DNA of 50,309 nt. Origin: an uncultured Bermanella sp. GTDB lineage: Bacteria; Pseudomonadota; Gammaproteobacteria; Pseudomonadales; Oceanobacteraceae. The translations under genes were made by a program, and so were the position numbers. The notes beneath the pieces are model-generated. The model saw nothing but the letters and a program-made list of their open reading frames with translations, made no database searches and was not told the DNA's origin. The DNA is taken from contig CAJXRF010000042.1 in assembly GCA_913058575.1 (NCBI GenBank), positions 1 through 50,309 on the forward strand, given 5' to 3'. Positions 23,812 to 33,195 of this stretch are shown in pieces (position 1 is the first letter of the stretch; each line of letters starts with the position of its first letter).

Positions 23812-26259
23812 ATGCAGTGGCCCCAAAAAAACTTAAATCGCATCTTATTCGAGCCAAGCGCCCTACTTTTTTTAAGCTTTTTAATTTTATTTCTCACTCA
23901 CATTTCTCAGTCACCATTGGACATTAACCAGTTTGTTCCGAAAACAGTTTATAAATTGGCGTTTCAATCGCATTTTTCAAGCGAAGAGAGCGATGTGAAT
24001 ATCCACACCTATTTGCCTAAACAAAGTCCGTGGCAACATATTTTAGATGAAAAAATCACCCCGCAAGACTTCACCACCAAAGAACAATTATTGCCGTCCG
24101 GACGGCTAATGACTTGGTCGGGAGATGAAAGCCAACATTACGCTGGTTATGAATACCTTCTCCACCTAACCGGAAATCAGTTTTCACTGCCTGACAATAC
24201 TGCTATTGAAAAAAATCTCCCCAGCGAGATAAGCACCTATCTTGATAGCAGCGAACATGTGCAAGTGAACCATCCAGAAATTGCTCAACTTTGGCAAAAT
24301 ATTAAACCTGCTAACCAAGATCTAAAATCAGTATTAACCAGTATTTTCAATTACACCCATCAAGAAATTGATTCAGTGCCGTTTAAAGGCACCACCGATG
24401 CGCTTACCACAGCGCGTTTAAAAGTCGCCAGTTGTAACGGAAAAAGCCGCTTATTTGTAGCGTTGGCGAGACTAAATGGCATTCCTGCTCGCCTAGTGGG
24501 TGGGCTAATCTTAGACAATGGCAGTAAAAAAACCAGCCACCAATGGGTAGAAGCCTACGTGCAAGGCCATTGGGTAAGCTTTGGCCCCACCAATGGTTAT
24601 TTTGCCACACGGCCCAGCCACTTTTTAAAGTTGTATCAAGGAGACGAAGCGCTATTTCGTCACACCAGCAACATTGGCTTTGACTACTTGTTCAGTATAT
24701 CCAGTCAAACCGTTAGCCCCTCTTTGTACCCCGATCTATTAAGCGATAATCCAGCCAAAATTAACCTAGCGCCCACCTTAACCGAGCTACACCTATCCCC
24801 CACAACGGTTTCGATTATTTTATTATTTCCATTATGTACGCTCATCATCACTTTTCTGCGCAATGTGGTGGGCATTAAAACTTTTGGTATTTTCATGCCC
24901 ATGCTAATCGCGGCCACCTGTATGTACAGTGGATTATTTTGGGGGTTATTGGGTTTTATAATCATTTTAATGATTGCGCTGGTGTTTCATATTTGGCTTG
25001 AAAAACAGCGTATTTTAAAAACCGCTCGCTTAGCCACGGTAATTTCTCTCATCAGTTTATTATTCATTAGCATGCTGTATTTAATGAACAACGATCAAAA
25101 AATGGAATTCGGCATGCTGGCCCTTATGCCGGTGGTCATCATCAGTTTTGTGGCCGAGCGTATTCATCAGGTGACGGTTGAGGGTCATTGGATGGAACTG
25201 CTGACCACGTCACTGGGGACGCTATTAACCATACTGCTTTGTTACTTCTATATGGACAGTTATCTATTGCAAAGCTTGTTCAGTATTTTCCCCGAAACCT
25301 ATTTATTAGTTTTAGCTGGGCTCATTTTCATTGGCAAGTGGGATGGCATTCGCATCAGTGAATTAATGCGCTTTAAACACGTGGACAACCGCGTTAATAA
25401 AAATTTACTGGGCATCAACAATCGCAACCGTAATATTATTTACAAACATAACAGCAAGCCTCTGCTGCGCTTGGCCGCTGACAAACTGGCCAGCAAGAAA
25501 GCCTTAATAGATAAAAAAGTATTGGTGCCTAAAACCCTTGCCACTTTCAAGCATCAGCACCATTTAAATTCTCTTCAAGAGCAATTGACAGGTTTAAAAG
25601 AATTTGTCATCAAACCAAACAATGGCAGTCAAGGAAATGGGATTTTAGTAATTATCGATAAAAAAGAACATTATATAAGCGCAGGTGGAAAAACCTTCAG
25701 TCTTGATCAACTCAAGCAGCACATAAAAGAAATTTTAATTGGCAGCTTCAGCCAAAGCGGTGAAACCGACATCGCTTATATTGAACCTCTTATAAAGCAA
25801 GACCCACGCATCAATCTCATTAGCCCTCAAGGCTTAAGCGACATTCGAATTATCTTGGCCAATGGTCAAATCATCAGTGCCATGCTGCGCGTACCTAGTC
25901 AGGCCTCTAACGGCAAGGCCAACTTGCATCAAGGGGCCATTGGAGTGGCCGTAGATATTGAAACGGGTCAAACCTTAAAGGCTATGCACAAGGGCAAGGT
26001 TATTCAATTTCATCCCGACACCAAAGCTTCTCTTATTAATGTGCCCGTGCCCCACTGGTCACGTATTAAGGAGATGGCCGTCAATAGTTACCAAGCCGTG
26101 CCATTGGCCTATTTAGGTGTGGATGTGTGCCTAGATGAAATATTAGGACCCTTGGTATTGGAAGTGAATGGTCGAGCCGGGCTTGAAATTCAAAATATTC
26201 ATCAAACAGGTTTTAAAAAAGAATTACTTCTCGCCATCGAAGGAGCACCAGCCCAATGA
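23812..26259 (+). CDS. Transglutaminase-like/seven-helix membrane/ATP-grasp ligase fusion protein
   Basis: The ATG at 23812 (815 residues) follows a good ribosome-binding site (AGGT); a TTG-initiated extension to 23707 is unlikely. An N-terminal anchor helix (ALLFLSFLILFLTHIS) is followed by a periplasmic region with a transglutaminase-like domain at about 180-270. Cys208 (VASCNGK) and His243 (SHQWVEAY) are present, but the usual Asp is Gly258 (SFGPTNG). About seven helices span roughly 325-525 (the 7TM-transglutaminase family). Residues about 540-815 form an ATP-grasp ligase: EFVIKPNNGSQGNG, SDIRII and LVLEVNGRAGLE, the last with the metal-binding Glu-x-Asn. Usually two adjacent genes, here one. 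It likely ligates or transfers peptides or sugars at the inner membrane. The first of three coupled genes. Confidence 0.88.
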   Translation: MQWPQKNLNRILFEPSALLFLSFLILFLTHISQSPLDINQFVPKTVYKLAFQSHFSSEESDVNIHTYLPKQSPWQHILDEKITPQDFTTKEQLLPSGRLMTWSGDESQHYAGYEYLLHLTGNQFSLPDNTAIEKNLPSEISTYLDSSEHVQVNHPEIAQLWQNIKPANQDLKSVLTSIFNYTHQEIDSVPFKGTTDALTTARLKVASCNGKSRLFVALARLNGIPARLVGGLILDNGSKKTSHQWVEAYVQGHWVSFGPTNGYFATRPSHFLKLYQGDEALFRHTSNIGFDYLFSISSQTVSPSLYPDLLSDNPAKINLAPTLTELHLSPTTVSIILLFPLCTLIITFLRNVVGIKTFGIFMPMLIAATCMYSGLFWGLLGFIIILMIALVFHIWLEKQRILKTARLATVISLISLLFISMLYLMNNDQKMEFGMLALMPVVIISFVAERIHQVTVEGHWMELLTTSLGTLLTILLCYFYMDSYLLQSLFSIFPETYLLVLAGLIFIGKWDGIRISELMRFKHVDNRVNKNLLGINNRNRNIIYKHNSKPLLRLAADKLASKKALIDKKVLVPKTLATFKHQHHLNSLQEQLTGLKEFVIKPNNGSQGNGILVIIDKKEHYISAGGKTFSLDQLKQHIKEILIGSFSQSGETDIAYIEPLIKQDPRINLISPQGLSDIRIILANGQIISAMLRVPSQASNGKANLHQGAIGVAVDIETGQTLKAMHKGKVIQFHPDTKASLINVPVPHWSRIKEMAVNSYQAVPLAYLGVDVCLDEILGPLVLEVNGRAGLEIQNIHQTGFKKELLLAIEGAPAQ

Positions 26260-27920
26260 AAACCCTTATAAATAGCAGCTTTATTTATGCCTGCCTTGTT
26301 TTAATTTTTACCTTAAGTGTTTTTATTAATGAAACCTTCCTTAATGCACAAGCGCAAGATTTAGAAATTGTTCACTTAACTCAAAGCACGGATTCACCCC
26401 AAAATCAGTCATTTGATTTGGAGCAAAAAGAAGCCACATCCGATGAGCAGCCTATTCCTTTTTCACAAGCGCTCTCTTTAAGCCGACAAGGCAAAACCGA
26501 GCAAGCCATAAAATTGTACCAAGAGATCATTATTCAACAGCCTAACCACCAAATGGCCGCCATTAATGTCGTAATACTGCTTAAAAAATCACAGGGCTGC
26601 GAACAACTTGAGGCCAGTATGGTGCATGCCATTAATGTCAGTCGCGGTAAGCGAAAAGCCAAAGCCCATAGTTTATTTGCCAGCTGTTTAGATGAACAAA
26701 AGCAATACTCCAAAGCCCTTCATCACCTTGATAAGTCATTAGAGTTTCGCCCTAATCACGCAGCCACCTGGTTAAAACGAGCCCTCATACAACAAAAGGC
26801 GCAGTTACCTTTTACTCAGGTTTTACAAAGCTATGCTCAGGCTCTGGCCATGGATGAAAAAAACCAAAACATTCGCTTAGACATGGCCCAATATCAACAA
26901 GCTCATCTTGATTTTAACGGCAGCATAAAAACTCTAAAAGATAAATATAAATCACTTAAAAGCTCCACCCTTGCTCATCAGGTATTAGCTTGGAATTACT
27001 TAGAAATAGGCAAGATCAACAATGCTAAGAAACACGCCAACCTTGCTAAATCATTACAGGATAGTGACAACGGGTTTAATCAAGCATTAATCGATTTTTT
27101 AGACGGCGACACTGGCCAAGCACTTGAGAAGGCCTCTGAGTTAAAGAAAAAAAAAGCAGAGCATCATTATCTTTTAGCCAAGATTTACCAAAAGAAAAAA
27201 TGGTTCAATCACAGCAACACTCAACTTAAAAAAGTGATTAACGCACAAGGTAATTCCCTATACGAGTTAAGAGTGGCTTGGATGACACTGAACAACCTTA
27301 AATCTAATCTTGATGAAGACAGCCAACTACAAGCCTTAAGCCAGTTTCTTAATAAAGACATTGCCCCAAGCTACGTGGCCTATGAAGCCAGTAAACAAGC
27401 AAAAGATTTAAATCGATTTAAGGAGGCCAAAGCGTTCATAGATTTGGCGAGAAACAACACTGTGAATAAAATACATTCCAAAAACAATGAAAAACTTTAT
27501 GGTGAAATTTTGTGGCTAAACAATCAAAAGCCTCAAGCGGTTTCTCATTTAACCCAGTTAAGCCTTAAACACCCAAGCAATCGCAGCATAAAACGCTTAC
27601 TGGGAAAGTACCTCATTGACCAACAGAAACCCAATGATGCATTAGCGGTATTACTGACCATTGCGAAAGACGAACGCAATAAAAAAGATTTATTCGCACT
27701 GGCCTCCTTACATAGCCAGCTTAACCAGCCAACCCAAGCCATTGACAATTTAACCGAACTTCTGCAACGCAATGAACGTCATATCGAAGCACGTTTTTTA
27801 TTGGCCCAGCAGCTTCTTAAAACCGATCAGGTGAAAATGGGTAAAAGGCACCTTGCGCTGCTGCTTAAGTTAGACCAACACCATTTGGCCGCTCAAAAAC
27901 TATTTTCCAAGGTTATTTAA
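26256..27920 (+). CDS. TPR-repeat protein of the fusion operon
   Basis: A 554-residue protein whose ATG overlaps the upstream stop (ATGA), with GGAG ten bases before it. Residues about 10-30 form an N-terminal hydrophobic helix (IYACLVLIFTLSVFI), a signal anchor or signal peptide (possible cleavage after AQA). The rest is TPR repeats, for example ALSLSRQGKTEQAIKLYQEI, ALHHLDKSLEFRPNHAATW and ASLHSQLNQPTQAIDNLTEL, with Lys-rich linkers. It is probably periplasmic and would link the inner-membrane fusion enzyme to the outer-membrane barrel encoded one base later. TPR partners of this sort are common in polysaccharide export and surface-protein systems. Its ligand is unknown. Confidence 0.85.
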   Translation: MKTLINSSFIYACLVLIFTLSVFINETFLNAQAQDLEIVHLTQSTDSPQNQSFDLEQKEATSDEQPIPFSQALSLSRQGKTEQAIKLYQEIIIQQPNHQMAAINVVILLKKSQGCEQLEASMVHAINVSRGKRKAKAHSLFASCLDEQKQYSKALHHLDKSLEFRPNHAATWLKRALIQQKAQLPFTQVLQSYAQALAMDEKNQNIRLDMAQYQQAHLDFNGSIKTLKDKYKSLKSSTLAHQVLAWNYLEIGKINNAKKHANLAKSLQDSDNGFNQALIDFLDGDTGQALEKASELKKKKAEHHYLLAKIYQKKKWFNHSNTQLKKVINAQGNSLYELRVAWMTLNNLKSNLDEDSQLQALSQFLNKDIAPSYVAYEASKQAKDLNRFKEAKAFIDLARNNTVNKIHSKNNEKLYGEILWLNNQKPQAVSHLTQLSLKHPSNRSIKRLLGKYLIDQQKPNDALAVLLTIAKDERNKKDLFALASLHSQLNQPTQAIDNLTELLQRNERHIEARFLLAQQLLKTDQVKMGKRHLALLLKLDQHHLAAQKLFSKVI

Positions 27921-27921
27921 T

Positions 27922-29076
27922 ATGCCAATTATATTCCCAATCATCGTATTAACCCTATTGGTAGTGGCTCCCTGCCAAGCGAAAACAGCTGCCTCTTCAT
28001 TAGCCCACAAGAACGTGAAAATGTTTGATATTAAATTCACCTCCTCCTTTGGGGTAGACAGCAATCCCTACCGATTTTCAAACCAGTATTCAACAGACAG
28101 CCGCGAATATTTACAACAAGAACTCAGAGCTAAAATATTGTTAAGTAAACACTGGTACAGCAAATTTTCCCTGAAGGACGTTCAATATCAACACGCCTCT
28201 GACTGGGCCGATAGCCAAAAAATATCCGCTGAACTTGCCTACAACAAAGGTAAAAAAAGACAGAAAAGCCTTTTTAATCTAAAATATGAGCAGTTGGATA
28301 AAACCTACGTAAGTCGTTTATCAGGTGGTCTTAGCAGTTACTCAGATACTCAGCTTAATGATCGATATGATTACCAGCAGCTAAGTACTTATTGGAGCCA
28401 ACAACACAAGGTTACACGCTCTCTTGATTGGCGTTATAAACTGGCCTACCGAGTAAAAGATTACGATGATTTTTCTACCATTAATATCAGTAACCTCGAT
28501 TACCAATCAGTTACGCTCACCAATGACTTTAGCCATAAAATAACCAAAAGGTTACACCACATCGCCAGTCTAAAAATCAGCCATCGAGACTATCAAGACA
28601 AACGCCAAAAAGACATTAAGGGCGAGGACCTAACCAACACCGAGCTAAGCTACTTAGATTCCACATTGGGGTATGAACATCTGTGGCAACAAACTAAACG
28701 CCATAAGCTTTCTGCCTCATGGGATTATATGCTGCGCAAAGATAATGGCAGCGGATACTACGACAGCCGTGAGAGCACATTAAAAATCACCTCAAAATAT
28801 CGTCTGAATGCAAAAACTGCCTTCACCGCTCAATATCAGTATGTGGACTTCAGTTATGAGCGCCCGTCAGTACAAAGTACCGACACCACCACTGAAGAAT
28901 ACAGCAGTCACCAGCAACATCGTATTAAACTCAATAGCCGTATTAATTTGAGGCGCTATTTACCCCTAAACGCACAATGGTTAATGGCTTATGAATTCGT
29001 AAATGAAGACAGTGACAAATCACAATACACCTATAAACGCCACATACTTGAAACGGGTTTACGCTTTAAATTTTAA
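27922..29076 (+). CDS. Outer-membrane beta-barrel protein of the fusion operon
   Basis: A 384-residue protein starting one base after the TPR stop. The signal peptide MPIIFPIIVLTLLVVAPCQA probably cleaves after CQA. The mature part alternates hydrophobic and polar residues in long strands (FDIKFTSSFGVDSN, QLSTYWSQQHKVTRSLDWRY, KRLHHIASLKISHRDYQDKR, KTAFTAQYQYVDFSYE). It ends in HILETGLRFKF, a terminal aromatic strand recognised by the BAM machinery. I estimate roughly 14-16 strands. It could be a pore or secretion channel for the product of the upstream enzyme. No known family name comes to mind. Tyr, Lys and Arg content in the strands is high. Confidence 0.85.
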   Translation: MPIIFPIIVLTLLVVAPCQAKTAASSLAHKNVKMFDIKFTSSFGVDSNPYRFSNQYSTDSREYLQQELRAKILLSKHWYSKFSLKDVQYQHASDWADSQKISAELAYNKGKKRQKSLFNLKYEQLDKTYVSRLSGGLSSYSDTQLNDRYDYQQLSTYWSQQHKVTRSLDWRYKLAYRVKDYDDFSTINISNLDYQSVTLTNDFSHKITKRLHHIASLKISHRDYQDKRQKDIKGEDLTNTELSYLDSTLGYEHLWQQTKRHKLSASWDYMLRKDNGSGYYDSRESTLKITSKYRLNAKTAFTAQYQYVDFSYERPSVQSTDTTTEEYSSHQQHRIKLNSRINLRRYLPLNAQWLMAYEFVNEDSDKSQYTYKRHILETGLRFKF

Positions 29077-29179
29077 CTTAACGACAGCGTTTATAAAAAA
29101 AGAGTATTTAACAATGACACTTTAAACGCCTAAGTTTAGGCACCTTTCATTACCTGCTGATCTTGAGGCACTGACTAGG

Positions 29180-29223
29180 AACTTAGCCCCGTATTTTATC
29201 AATACGAGGGCTGCTAAGTTTTT
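29180..29223 (+). terminator. Terminator of the fusion operon
   Basis: AACTTAGC (29180-29187) pairs with GCTAAGTT (29213-29220). An inner stem forms between CGTATT and AATACG, with small bulges, and T residues follow. A smaller hairpin, GCCTAA-GT-TTAGGC, lies upstream at 29128-29141. Confidence 0.75.
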
Positions 29224-29289
29224 AGCATTAAGGGCCCTCTTTTGTCAGTCGGCTCTTTAATTTTATGGCTCGCAGCAATCAATAAAGCG

Positions 29290-29787
29290 TTACCCATTAG
29301 CCGTTGCAGATAACGACTTTTGGGATTCGCAATAGTGTTTAAGGTCATTCAAAATACCTGAAAAGGCTTTCCCTAACCCTATTTTTAAAACGGGGCTCAG
29401 TAATTTTCCCATGATCTTTAAATCAGGTGTGGATTCCCACAACACTTTCGACTGGCCATTACCCAAATTCAGCACGGACATTTTAACGGTATTTTTGTTC
29501 ACCGGCAGCAGTCCTGGGGCATTTTTAGGCACCACATCAAACACCAAATATTGCTCTTTTTCGTTGTACTGGGTGATCACTTCTTCAGCTTTTAAACCCT
29601 TAGGGCCACTGCCTAGTTCGCACACTCGCCCCGCAACAGGCGCCGACGTATTGTGATGGCCTTCGTCAAAAGCATAAGATTTTTTAACCGGTCCCATCCA
29701 TAAGTGGGCTTGATCAAATTCTTCTGCCACCACTTTCCAAACTAGCTCGCTAGGTTGATTAACAATAATGCTTTTAGTGATTTTCAT
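29290..29787 (-). CDS. SRPBCC-family protein
   Basis: A 165-residue protein with the START/Bet v1-like helix-grip fold: an N-terminal KITKSIIVNQPSELVWKVV strand-helix, a curved sheet through YLVFDVV and VLWESTPDLKIMG, and a C-terminal long helix (about 130-155). It binds a hydrophobic ligand in the cytoplasm, and some members act as polyketide cyclases or lipid transporters. AAGGCG precedes the ATG. It is divergent from a LysR regulator and probably controlled by it. The ligand is unknown. The protein ends soon after the last helix (KSLSATANG). Confidence 0.85.
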   Translation of the reverse strand: MKITKSIIVNQPSELVWKVVAEEFDQAHLWMGPVKKSYAFDEGHHNTSAPVAGRVCELGSGPKGLKAEEVITQYNEKEQYLVFDVVPKNAPGLLPVNKNTVKMSVLNLGNGQSKVLWESTPDLKIMGKLLSPVLKIGLGKAFSGILNDLKHYCESQKSLSATANG

Positions 29788-29882
29788 AATGTAACGCCTT
29801 TAATAATAGAGTGTTTCGCTTGACGTTGAGAAGCTTACGTGGACACTTAACGTTACGGAACCATCAAAAAGAGGCCATTACG

Positions 29883-30782
29883 GTGCAAAAATCGACCATG
29901 GGATGGGATGACGTGCAATTCTTCCTATCGGTAGCCCGCTCCGGCAGCGCACGTGCCACGGCATTAGTTTTGAACATCAGTCACACCACCGTCTCAAGAC
30001 GCATTGAAAACCTAGAGTCCAGTTTGGGCACCCGTCTATTCGATCGCGGTGTATCAGGGTATGTCCTCACTGAAGGTGGTCATTCTATGTTGGAATTTGC
30101 AGAGCAAGCCGAGGATGTATTACTCAGTGCCGAACGCCATTTGGCTGGTAAAGACCGCGAATTAAGTGGTGACATTCGACTCACCACCCCTGATGTTATT
30201 GCCACTCAATTGTTACTACCCGACCTTGTACACTTCACCAACCAGTACCCAGACATAGACATAGACCTGCGTATCTCTACTGATCTATACGACCTCACCC
30301 GCAGAGAAGTAGACATTGCCATTCGCTTTTTAGGCTTTGGTAGCCCACCGCCTGATCCCTTGATCGGGCGTAAACTGGGCTCAGTGGCCAGTTGCTTTTA
30401 TGCCACTCAAGAATACTTAAACCAACATGATTTGAACGACCTAAATACTCAGGCCCGCTGGCTAAGCTGGGGGGAACAAGAGCGCTTTCCTCAATGGGTG
30501 AAGGCCTCCCCTTACCCTCACATTACCACCCGTTTTCAATTGGATCATGGCGGCACTCAAATCGGCGCCGCTTTGGCAGGTATGGGCATTAGCATGCTGC
30601 CATGTTTTCTCGGAGACAAAACCCAAGGGCTGGTGCGCATTCCCAAAGCCACTCCCAATATTAACCATGAAATTTGGCTGCTTTCTCACCCTGATAATCG
30701 CGAAGTCACACGCTTACGGCGTTTTCGTGAATTTGTGGTGGCATTATTTGAAAATAAACAAGATTTATTGGCTGGAAAGTGA
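29883..30782 (+). CDS. LysR-family transcriptional regulator
   Basis: The GTG at 29883 (299 residues, QKSTMGWDDVQF) is chosen because AGAGG lies eight bases upstream; an in-frame extension to 29811 lacks this signal. The winged HTH is at residues about 8-65 (FFLSVARSGSARATALVLNI, SHTTVSRRIENLESSLGTRL, FDRGVSGYVLTEGG), followed by a substrate-binding domain of the periplasmic type (about 95-290). It has no unusual residue in the HTH. It is divergent from the SRPBCC gene, its most likely target. The co-inducer is unknown. Confidence 0.92.
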   Translation: MQKSTMGWDDVQFFLSVARSGSARATALVLNISHTTVSRRIENLESSLGTRLFDRGVSGYVLTEGGHSMLEFAEQAEDVLLSAERHLAGKDRELSGDIRLTTPDVIATQLLLPDLVHFTNQYPDIDIDLRISTDLYDLTRREVDIAIRFLGFGSPPPDPLIGRKLGSVASCFYATQEYLNQHDLNDLNTQARWLSWGEQERFPQWVKASPYPHITTRFQLDHGGTQIGAALAGMGISMLPCFLGDKTQGLVRIPKATPNINHEIWLLSHPDNREVTRLRRFREFVVALFENKQDLLAGK

Positions 30783-30870
30783 CGCCAGTCCCCTTTGAAG
30801 CACTGCACAGTGGCCATCTCCCAACCCTGTTCTAAGCTTAACAACAAGACTTTCCCCAGAGCTTAAAATC

Positions 30871-32517
30871 GTGATTGAAAACGATTACCGCGACCTTAAA
30901 TTTTTAATAGTGGATGACTTTGATACCTTTCAAAAAATCCTCAAACGCCTCTTACATGGCCTTAGTGCGCAAGACATCGACATGGCCCTCACCGGTGCCC
31001 AAGCCATAAAAGCCTGCAAGCAACAAAAATACGATGTGATCTTTTGTGATTTCGATCTTGGCAAAGGCATTAATGGCCTACAAGTCTTAGAAGAATTAAG
31101 GTATCTAGAGCTCCTGAAAAGCAGCACCGTCTTTATTATGGTCACCGCCGAGTCTGGCCGAGACGCCGTGGTGGGCGCCATGGAATACAAGCCAGATGCC
31201 TACATGAATAAACCCGTTTCATCAGGTGAATTACAAGCAAGGCTGGTGAAATCCCTCAAACAAAAACAAGCACTGGCCAGCATATACCGCCACCTAGACA
31301 ACGGCGACTATCAAAAAGCCATAGTAGAATGTGACGAACACATATCGAAAGGCAGTCGTCACAAAAACTTTTGTTTAAAAACAAAAGGCAACCTGCTACT
31401 AAAATCAGGGCGCAGCCAGGAAGCCCAAACCCTCTATGAAAACGTTTTAAAAGAGCGCCCCTTGTTCTGGGCACAAATTGGGTTGGCACACGTATTGGCC
31501 GAACAAGATTTAAATAATGATGCACTACAAGCCTTTCAAAAAGCCTATGAAGAGAACCCAGCCAGTTTAGAGGCATTTGAGGGGGCTGCTCGAACTTTGG
31601 TGAAGCTAGGAGATGCCAATGCCGCACAAAAATTACTTGAAAAAAGCAGCACTATTTCATCGCGATCGGTTACCCGACAAAAATTATTGGCAGATATTTG
31701 TAAAGTGAATGGCGATTTTGAAGGGGCCGCTAAAGCCAGTCGCCGAGTGGTCAAACTGGCCGAATATGGCATTCATAAAAGCGCCGATAACGACTTAGAT
31801 TTAGCCGACAACCTCACAGAAGCGGCATTGCATTCCACCAACGAAGAAAGAACCAAAGACCTGGCCCATGAGGCACTGGAGACCCTTAAGAACACCCAAA
31901 AAGAATACGACAACCAAGACGTTGCCATACAAAGTAAACTGGTGGAGTCCCGCGCTCAGGTCAGTCTCAACCACCCTAACGAGGCCCAACAAGCATTACA
32001 CGATGCCGAACAAAAAATGCAAATGGCTTCAGGTAAGGCCAGTTTACGCACCCAATTAGAACTCACCAAAAGTTACCTACAAACAGGGCACAAAGACAAA
32101 GCCCATGAACTATTAACAATCCTTGCCGAGCAATACCGTAACGACCCTAATGTATCAGCCTTATTAGATCAACTCACCGATGAGCCAGTGACACAATCGG
32201 GCAAGCGCGAAGTGGTCCGCATTAATAAAAAAGGCATTGCCATGTTTGATGAAGGGGAATACCAAAAAGCCATTGAATTATTTTCACAGGCCATACAAAG
32301 ATTTCCAAAACATTTGGGTATTCGCTTAAATGTCATTCAATCTTTTTTATTTGAGATGAAAAAAAAAGGTCCTAGTCAAAAAAAACTGGCTTTGTGTGAG
32401 CACCACATGAATACCATTAAAAATTTGGATGAAAACAACAAACAATTTAAGCGCTACCTCTCTTTTCAAGCGGCTTTAAAAGCCCTTAATCAACACTTGA
32501 ATAAAAAGGCCAGTTAA
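30871..32517 (+). CDS. Response regulator with receiver and TPR domains
   Basis: A 548-residue protein. A receiver domain (about 8-128) has acidic pocket Asp15-Asp16, phosphoacceptor Asp60 (FCDFDLG), Thr in MVTAES and Lys in MNKPVSS. It is followed by many TPR helices to the end (for example QAFQKAYEENPASLEAFEGA and AIELFSQAIQRFPKHLGI). There is no DNA-binding or enzymatic output domain, so signal output is by protein-protein contact. The start is GTG 30871, since no ATG lies near. The next gene, a small histidine kinase, begins directly after its stop, so they form a two-component pair. The target of the TPR region is unknown. Confidence 0.9.
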   Translation: MIENDYRDLKFLIVDDFDTFQKILKRLLHGLSAQDIDMALTGAQAIKACKQQKYDVIFCDFDLGKGINGLQVLEELRYLELLKSSTVFIMVTAESGRDAVVGAMEYKPDAYMNKPVSSGELQARLVKSLKQKQALASIYRHLDNGDYQKAIVECDEHISKGSRHKNFCLKTKGNLLLKSGRSQEAQTLYENVLKERPLFWAQIGLAHVLAEQDLNNDALQAFQKAYEENPASLEAFEGAARTLVKLGDANAAQKLLEKSSTISSRSVTRQKLLADICKVNGDFEGAAKASRRVVKLAEYGIHKSADNDLDLADNLTEAALHSTNEERTKDLAHEALETLKNTQKEYDNQDVAIQSKLVESRAQVSLNHPNEAQQALHDAEQKMQMASGKASLRTQLELTKSYLQTGHKDKAHELLTILAEQYRNDPNVSALLDQLTDEPVTQSGKREVVRINKKGIAMFDEGEYQKAIELFSQAIQRFPKHLGIRLNVIQSFLFEMKKKGPSQKKLALCEHHMNTIKNLDENNKQFKRYLSFQAALKALNQHLNKKAS

Positions 32518-33195
32518 ATGGAAGCACGAGAAATGGAAATGCTGCTTGCCTCCAGCATTCATGACATGAAAAACTCCATCGCCATGATTTTAAATTCTGT
32601 TGACCAACTCAGTGTCGATACACTATCAGCCGACAATTCCAATAAACACTTAGCCCATTTACGGTATGAAGCCAGTCGCTTAAATAACGACTTAATGCAT
32701 CTACTGGGTGTGTATCGCATGCAGGAACAGGAACTGCCTATCGCCATTGATGAACACGAAGTTTACGAAATACTTCACCACCAATATTTAAAGAATGAAA
32801 TTCTACTAGAGAAGTCCAACATACAATTTAAGCTTGATTGTGACGAAGAAGAAATTTGGTATTTTGACAACGAATTGATTGGTGGAGTCATTAATAATGT
32901 GGTGGTAAACGCCGTTCGGTACTCTCATAGCAATATTTGCATATCAGCCAAAATAGAGAATCAACAATTGTGTATTGAGGTCAATGATGACGGGGATGGC
33001 TACCCAGAAAACATGATTCATTGTCGAGACAATCCCCTTAAATCCATTGACTTTCGAACCGGCAGCACCAGCCTCGGTTTATACTTTGCATCAAAAGTGG
33101 CAAATTTGCATAAAAAAGGAGCTCTTTGCGGCCATGTGGAATTAAAAAATGGCGGCGATTTAGGAGGCGGGGTTTTTGCTATTTATTTACCTTAA
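32518..33195 (+). CDS. Minimal histidine kinase (cytosolic, no sensor)
   Basis: A 225-residue protein starting on the base after the REC-TPR stop. The N-terminal helix region holds SSIHDMKNSIAMIL (about residues 11-24), a His-box with the presumed phosphorylated His followed by Asp-Met-Lys-Asn. The ATPase domain (about 95-225) has the N box (GGVINNVVVNAVRYS), G1 (NDDGDGYPENM) and G2 (STSLGLYFASKV). There is no membrane helix, PAS or HAMP. It would thus act in the cytosol and may receive its signal through the REC-TPR partner or another protein. It might also serve as a phosphatase. Confidence 0.9.
   Translation: MEAREMEMLLASSIHDMKNSIAMILNSVDQLSVDTLSADNSNKHLAHLRYEASRLNNDLMHLLGVYRMQEQELPIAIDEHEVYEILHHQYLKNEILLEKSNIQFKLDCDEEEIWYFDNELIGGVINNVVVNAVRYSHSNICISAKIENQQLCIEVNDDGDGYPENMIHCRDNPLKSIDFRTGSTSLGLYFASKVANLHKKGALCGHVELKNGGDLGGGVFAIYLP

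Noticed and set aside
23612-29290. RimB-like zinc protease often found with 7TM-transglutaminase and ATP-grasp genes
   Set aside because: Looked for in the flanks of the operon and not found in this window; it could be elsewhere in the genome.
29811-29882. Upstream GTG start for the LysR protein
   Set aside because: The added 24 residues do not match the family and lack a ribosome-binding site, whereas AGAGG is properly spaced before GTG 29883.
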